Assembly: GCA_016926575.1 (NCBI GenBank)
Contig: JAFGOJ010000077.1
Span: 1 to 7,045 of the forward strand
Direction of reading: 5' to 3'
DNA from: Anaerolineae bacterium
GTDB lineage: Bacteria; Chloroflexota; Anaerolineae; B4-G1; DUEL01
DNA: 7,045 nt
Part shown: in pieces, positions 5,901-7,045 of the stretch
How positions within the stretch are numbered: position 1 is the first letter of the stretch
Layout of the letters: the number at the start of each line of letters is the position of its first letter
Translations under genes and position numbers: made by a program
Notes under the pieces: generated by a model
What the model saw: the letters and a program-made list of their open reading frames with translations, nothing else
What the model was told of the DNA's origin: nothing
The model's database searches: none

Positions 5901-7045
5901 CGGTGTGTCCGACACCACGCCCGCCTTCGTTTACGACGACGCGGGCCGCCTCAATCTGATCTGGCTGCGCGACGGCGACCTGGTCATGCTCGATGATTCC
6001 TTGGACATAGCCGATGCCCAACTTGTGCGGGCCAACAGCGAGGCTGGCGGCTTCCAGGCCCTCAGCCTGAACCGCTCGCCGGAGGGCCACCTGGCGCTGG
6101 TATGGCAGGCGTTCAACGAAACCACGACCGATTTGGCCTACAGCATCTATGACGCGGCTGCCGGGCGCTGGGGCGTGGATCAACACTTGACAACTGATGA
6201 CGCGCTGGAAACCGCCCTCGCGCCGGCGTTCGGCGCCGACGGAACCCTCCACCTGGCCTACCGTAAAACAGAGACAGAGTACGTCACGCGCACCGTGACG
6301 TTGGGATCGGGCGAGACGTTCACCGTCACGAACGCGCCACAGCCGGGACGCAGCGACCTGTACGTCCTCGCGCACACCATCGGGCGCGACCTGACGGCAA
6401 ACGACTTGACAATGTCGTCCGCCGATCCGGCCGCCGGGGAGGCCGTTACCCTCACGGTGCAGGTTCACAACGTCGGCGATCTGGAAGCCGGGCCGGTGGA
6501 GGTGCGCTTTGATGCCGGGGCAACCTCCATTCTCACCGTCACGGCGGCCCCCACCCTGACGGCGGGGACATCGCTCACCGTCAGCGTCCCGTGGACCGCG
6601 CCCGCGCCGCTCGATGCGCCGGTCACGCTGCGGGCCGTGGTCGATCCGGCGGATGTTATCACAGAGACCTTTGAGGATAACAACGCCGTCGAGATGAACG
6701 CCTTCCGCGCGCGCCTGGTGGCGGACTATGCCGTGCGTACCGTCACACCGGACGCCGTGACCTACACGCTCGGCTTCCACAACGCGGGCAGCCTCCCGGC
6801 GGAGCCGCCCATCACCGTGACGCTGCGCGCGGGCGATCCCGCCGGGGCGGTGCTCGACGCGGCGGTCATCACGGACGCCGTCGCCGCCGGGGAGATCGCC
6901 TCCGCCACGCTCGTCATCACCGACACGGGCTTGTTGGCCGGGCTGGACGACGGCTGGATGGCGGCGGGCGATCCCGCGCCGGATCGGTCCAACGCCTGGC
7001 CGGTCTCGCTGGCACTGGGGCCAGATCTGACGCTGCCGGGCTTTG
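2929..7045 (+). CDS. Very large secreted multidomain protein with a BNR/sialidase-like propeller region and CARDB-like domains (3' end outside window)
   Basis: Translating from the ATG at 2929 gives 1372 codons with no stop before the window ends, so the gene is partial at 3'. Residues 1-24 form a signal peptide (MKPKLKSLTIWLIAVLLLTGG), followed by a Pro/Ala stretch. Residues 40-325 form a beta-rich region with eight cysteines (118, 129, 154, 229, 265, 278, 301, 318). Residues 470-690 are a Gly-rich, alternating-hydrophobic segment I do not recognise, ending near C692 and C698. A Thr/Ser/Asn/Ala linker spans residues 738-751. Seven propeller-like units follow at 763-1112, then a CARDB-like domain at 1154-1259, a second similar one at 1261-1363, and the start of what may be a third (GPDLTLPGF). 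No enzymatic motif is apparent. It is probably a surface or matrix protein co-transcribed with the upstream genes. High-GC third positions and the lack of frame breaks support it as real coding sequence. Confidence 0.9.
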   Translation, partial: MKPKLKSLTIWLIAVLLLTGGVKSDHTPLTAAAPPPPDASTLTMDFQAIGPEGILRPLDADELFPDRILQIRSQWERHNLVDESLTFTTVIAYPSPLAEFYEDAELQMAWDTTYIDACTHDPAAHTIECTGAFPPSDPREWRTTYVDFYIVGTCSLYPDTPTDVTLSGNVTYSDELVSDASIQVPVAPPIGLTTLADAPTDGRRDVVIETAAGNGPLLQWRDDVAGLVCGAHDAINPVEQDITYGAYLHKPGEPLERIGDQNGECSRQVQLLPNQLSCDENGHPQTWEWVVSALDIKYSSCSPTPRQETTFRFTTASCQPTLDEVRVQYGDKYFLQNVGVENEFDARVDWNGPAYQTSPAEPIDGTVYFEVNGERKPPDGLPGDLQGARTTFDMGQDLKAGWDGGANVVKIWAEYRPEAGGPLYRSEIANVTPLVFPFPAWATQVNLGPFNADLGEGVVEYENEAAYPNPAFEASVDVPKAVPYLGGKKLGILESQAKASVNASSSGEGKLGLEGQTGLGLGAFNIVGELGGEGQFKFQTGDGLRMDKAKLKLGISTPFKKEMTLADLVPAVKAAEEWWLVGGLIKKVVRTIVVEGSITPKIGIEADFAQQGRETWVFEGSVVRGELALKVTATFKPYEKLWVQVYGGGTPFLEFNFPANPDYFRRMGIDLDFGALLHAWRWEKEFKYGVTCALPGGCSSDDDRMALLLADGGWTLMGRAYVTTDYNTFVNHTHPLAATSTTNTSTTAATPLIANVYPLTEPSLAVRADGVRTLAYVTDDPAKPIGQGEELLVMQWDGAAWSAPLTLTNDLRLDFAPQAAYDGAGNAVVVWERTYTDVITSGLNLTFTQQLDIAAAAWFSDTATWGGITMLTENDGLLDHSPRLRAGADGSLLALWLTGDGTDIMGAPGHPLTYTYALWDGAAQTWSAPQAALGGLTGVIEMDVAVYSATQAALVYAVDTDGVITTTADAELYYSLYDGSDWTARQRLTDDGVSDTTPAFVYDDAGRLNLIWLRDGDLVMLDDSLDIADAQLVRANSEAGGFQALSLNRSPEGHLALVWQAFNETTTDLAYSIYDAAAGRWGVDQHLTTDDALETALAPAFGADGTLHLAYRKTETEYVTRTVTLGSGETFTVTNAPQPGRSDLYVLAHTIGRDLTANDLTMSSADPAAGEAVTLTVQVHNVGDLEAGPVEVRFDAGATSILTVTAAPTLTAGTSLTVSVPWTAPAPLDAPVTLRAVVDPADVITETFEDNNAVEMNAFRARLVADYAVRTVTPDAVTYTLGFHNAGSLPAEPPITVTLRAGDPAGAVLDAAVITDAVAAGEIASATLVITDTGLLAGLDDGWMAAGDPAPDRSNAWPVSLALGPDLTLPGF
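4336..4998 (+). other. Unrecognised Gly-rich beta segment in the large secreted protein
   Basis: Residues 470-690 alternate polar and hydrophobic residues over long stretches (for example KLGLEGQTGLGLGAFNIVG, then GELGGEGQFKFQTGDG). A single more helical interval follows (LADLVPAVKAAEEWWLVGG, about 567-585). Then come more beta-like strands (VVRGELALKVTATFKPYEKL) and a closing aromatic patch (HAWRWEKEFKYG). I cannot assign it to a named family. It could be a beta-sheet sandwich, a beta-solenoid or a lipid-facing sheet. Confidence 0.45.
5140..5181 (+). other. Thr/Ser/Asn/Ala-rich linker between body and propeller of the large protein
   Basis: Residues 738-751 read as a low-complexity run (AATSTTNTSTTAAT) with no hydrophobic residue larger than Ala. 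It lies directly before the seven-unit propeller region and is most simply an interdomain hinge. Such linkers are candidate sites of O-glycosylation in secreted bacterial proteins, but nothing in the sequence proves that here. Confidence 0.55.
5215..6264 (+). repeat. Seven propeller-like (BNR/sialidase-like) units in the large secreted protein
   Basis: Residues 763-1112 contain seven copies of a strand pair of the form P-x-x-x-x-D-x-x-G-x-x-x-x-x-W. They are SLAVRADGVRTLAYV, APQAAYDGAGNAVVVWE, SPRLRAGADGSLLALWL, DVAVYSATQAALVYAV, TPAFVYDDAGRLNLIWL, LSLNRSPEGHLALVWQ and APAFGADGTLHLAYR. Most are followed by a Y-x-x-Y/W-D-G-x-x-W-x-x-x-x-x-L-T-x-D segment (WDGAAWSAPLTLTND, YDGSDWTARQRLTDD). Unit 4 has lost the Asp/Gly signature. 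The spacing of about 50 residues fits propeller blades. Sialidase catalytic residues were not identified. Confidence 0.65.
6388..6705 (+). other. CARDB-like domain
   Basis: Residues 1154-1259 show the typical CARDB pattern: DLTANDLTMSSADPAAGEAVTLTVQVHNVGD without a break, then a second sheet (APVTLRAVVDP) and the closing E-x-F-E-D-N-N motif (ETFEDNNAVEM). CARDB modules are Ig-like beta-sandwich spacers found in secreted bacterial and archaeal proteins. Confidence is high from the N-x-G-D and E-D-N-N signatures. Confidence 0.8.
6709..7017 (+). other. Second, degenerate CARDB-like domain, with a possible third beginning at the window end
   Basis: Residues 1261-1363 repeat the layout of the preceding domain: VTYTLGFHNAGSLPAEPP parallels VTLTVQVHNVGDLEAGP, and the end PAPDRSNAWPVSLAL takes the place of the E-D-N-N motif. 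GPDLTLPGF follows and resembles the opening of another copy (DLT at its start), but it is cut by the window edge. Confidence 0.6.

Noticed and set aside
4939..6780. 613-codon open frame on the minus strand
   Set aside because: It lies wholly antisense to the large secreted-protein gene. Its translation is rich in Arg, Gly and Val with no signal, domain or motif, as expected when GC-rich coding DNA lacks stops on the opposite strand. The plus frame carries recognisable repeats and CARDB signatures.

Overview
The window is GC-rich and reads almost wall to wall as one strand of protein-coding DNA. It holds three consecutive plus-strand genes for large secreted proteins. The first is cut by the left edge (1-396), the second is complete (423-2876), and the third starts at 2929 and is still open at the right edge (7045). 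The gaps are only 26 and 52 bases, and each downstream gene has a good Shine-Dalgarno sequence, so a single transcription unit is likely. No RNA gene, insertion sequence, CRISPR array, attachment site or origin was seen.

The organism is most likely a member of the Chloroflexota (an Anaerolineae/Caldilineae-like lineage). This rests on the high GC content, the architecture of long secreted beta-repeat proteins, and the C-terminal ending VYLPLVTR on genes 1 and 2. From memory, C-terminal YLPLV-type endings recur on secreted proteins of this phylum. This is an inference; there is no taxonomic marker gene in the window.

Gene 1 (partial) contributes only its last 131 residues, a DUF11-like beta-sandwich module plus the YLPLV tail. 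Gene 2 (817 aa) has a signal peptide, seven SBBP-type beta-propeller repeats, a carboxypeptidase-regulatory-like domain, and then a module about 81% identical to the gene 1 fragment. Genes 1 and 2 are therefore tandem paralogues at least at their 3' ends. Gene 3 (at least 1372 codons) has a signal peptide, a cysteine-containing N-terminal region, an unrecognised Gly-rich beta segment, a Thr/Ser/Asn linker, a second seven-unit propeller-like region of a different (BNR/sialidase-like) type, and CARDB-like domains that run off the window.

No catalytic motif is visible in any of the three. The architecture fits surface-exposed adhesion, binding or scaffold proteins. The most notable points are the pairing of two different seven-repeat propellers in one likely operon, the recent duplication of the C-terminal module, the possible role of the YLPLV tail as a sorting tag, and the unassigned middle of gene 3. 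I see no evidence of a defence system, mobile element or biosynthetic pathway.
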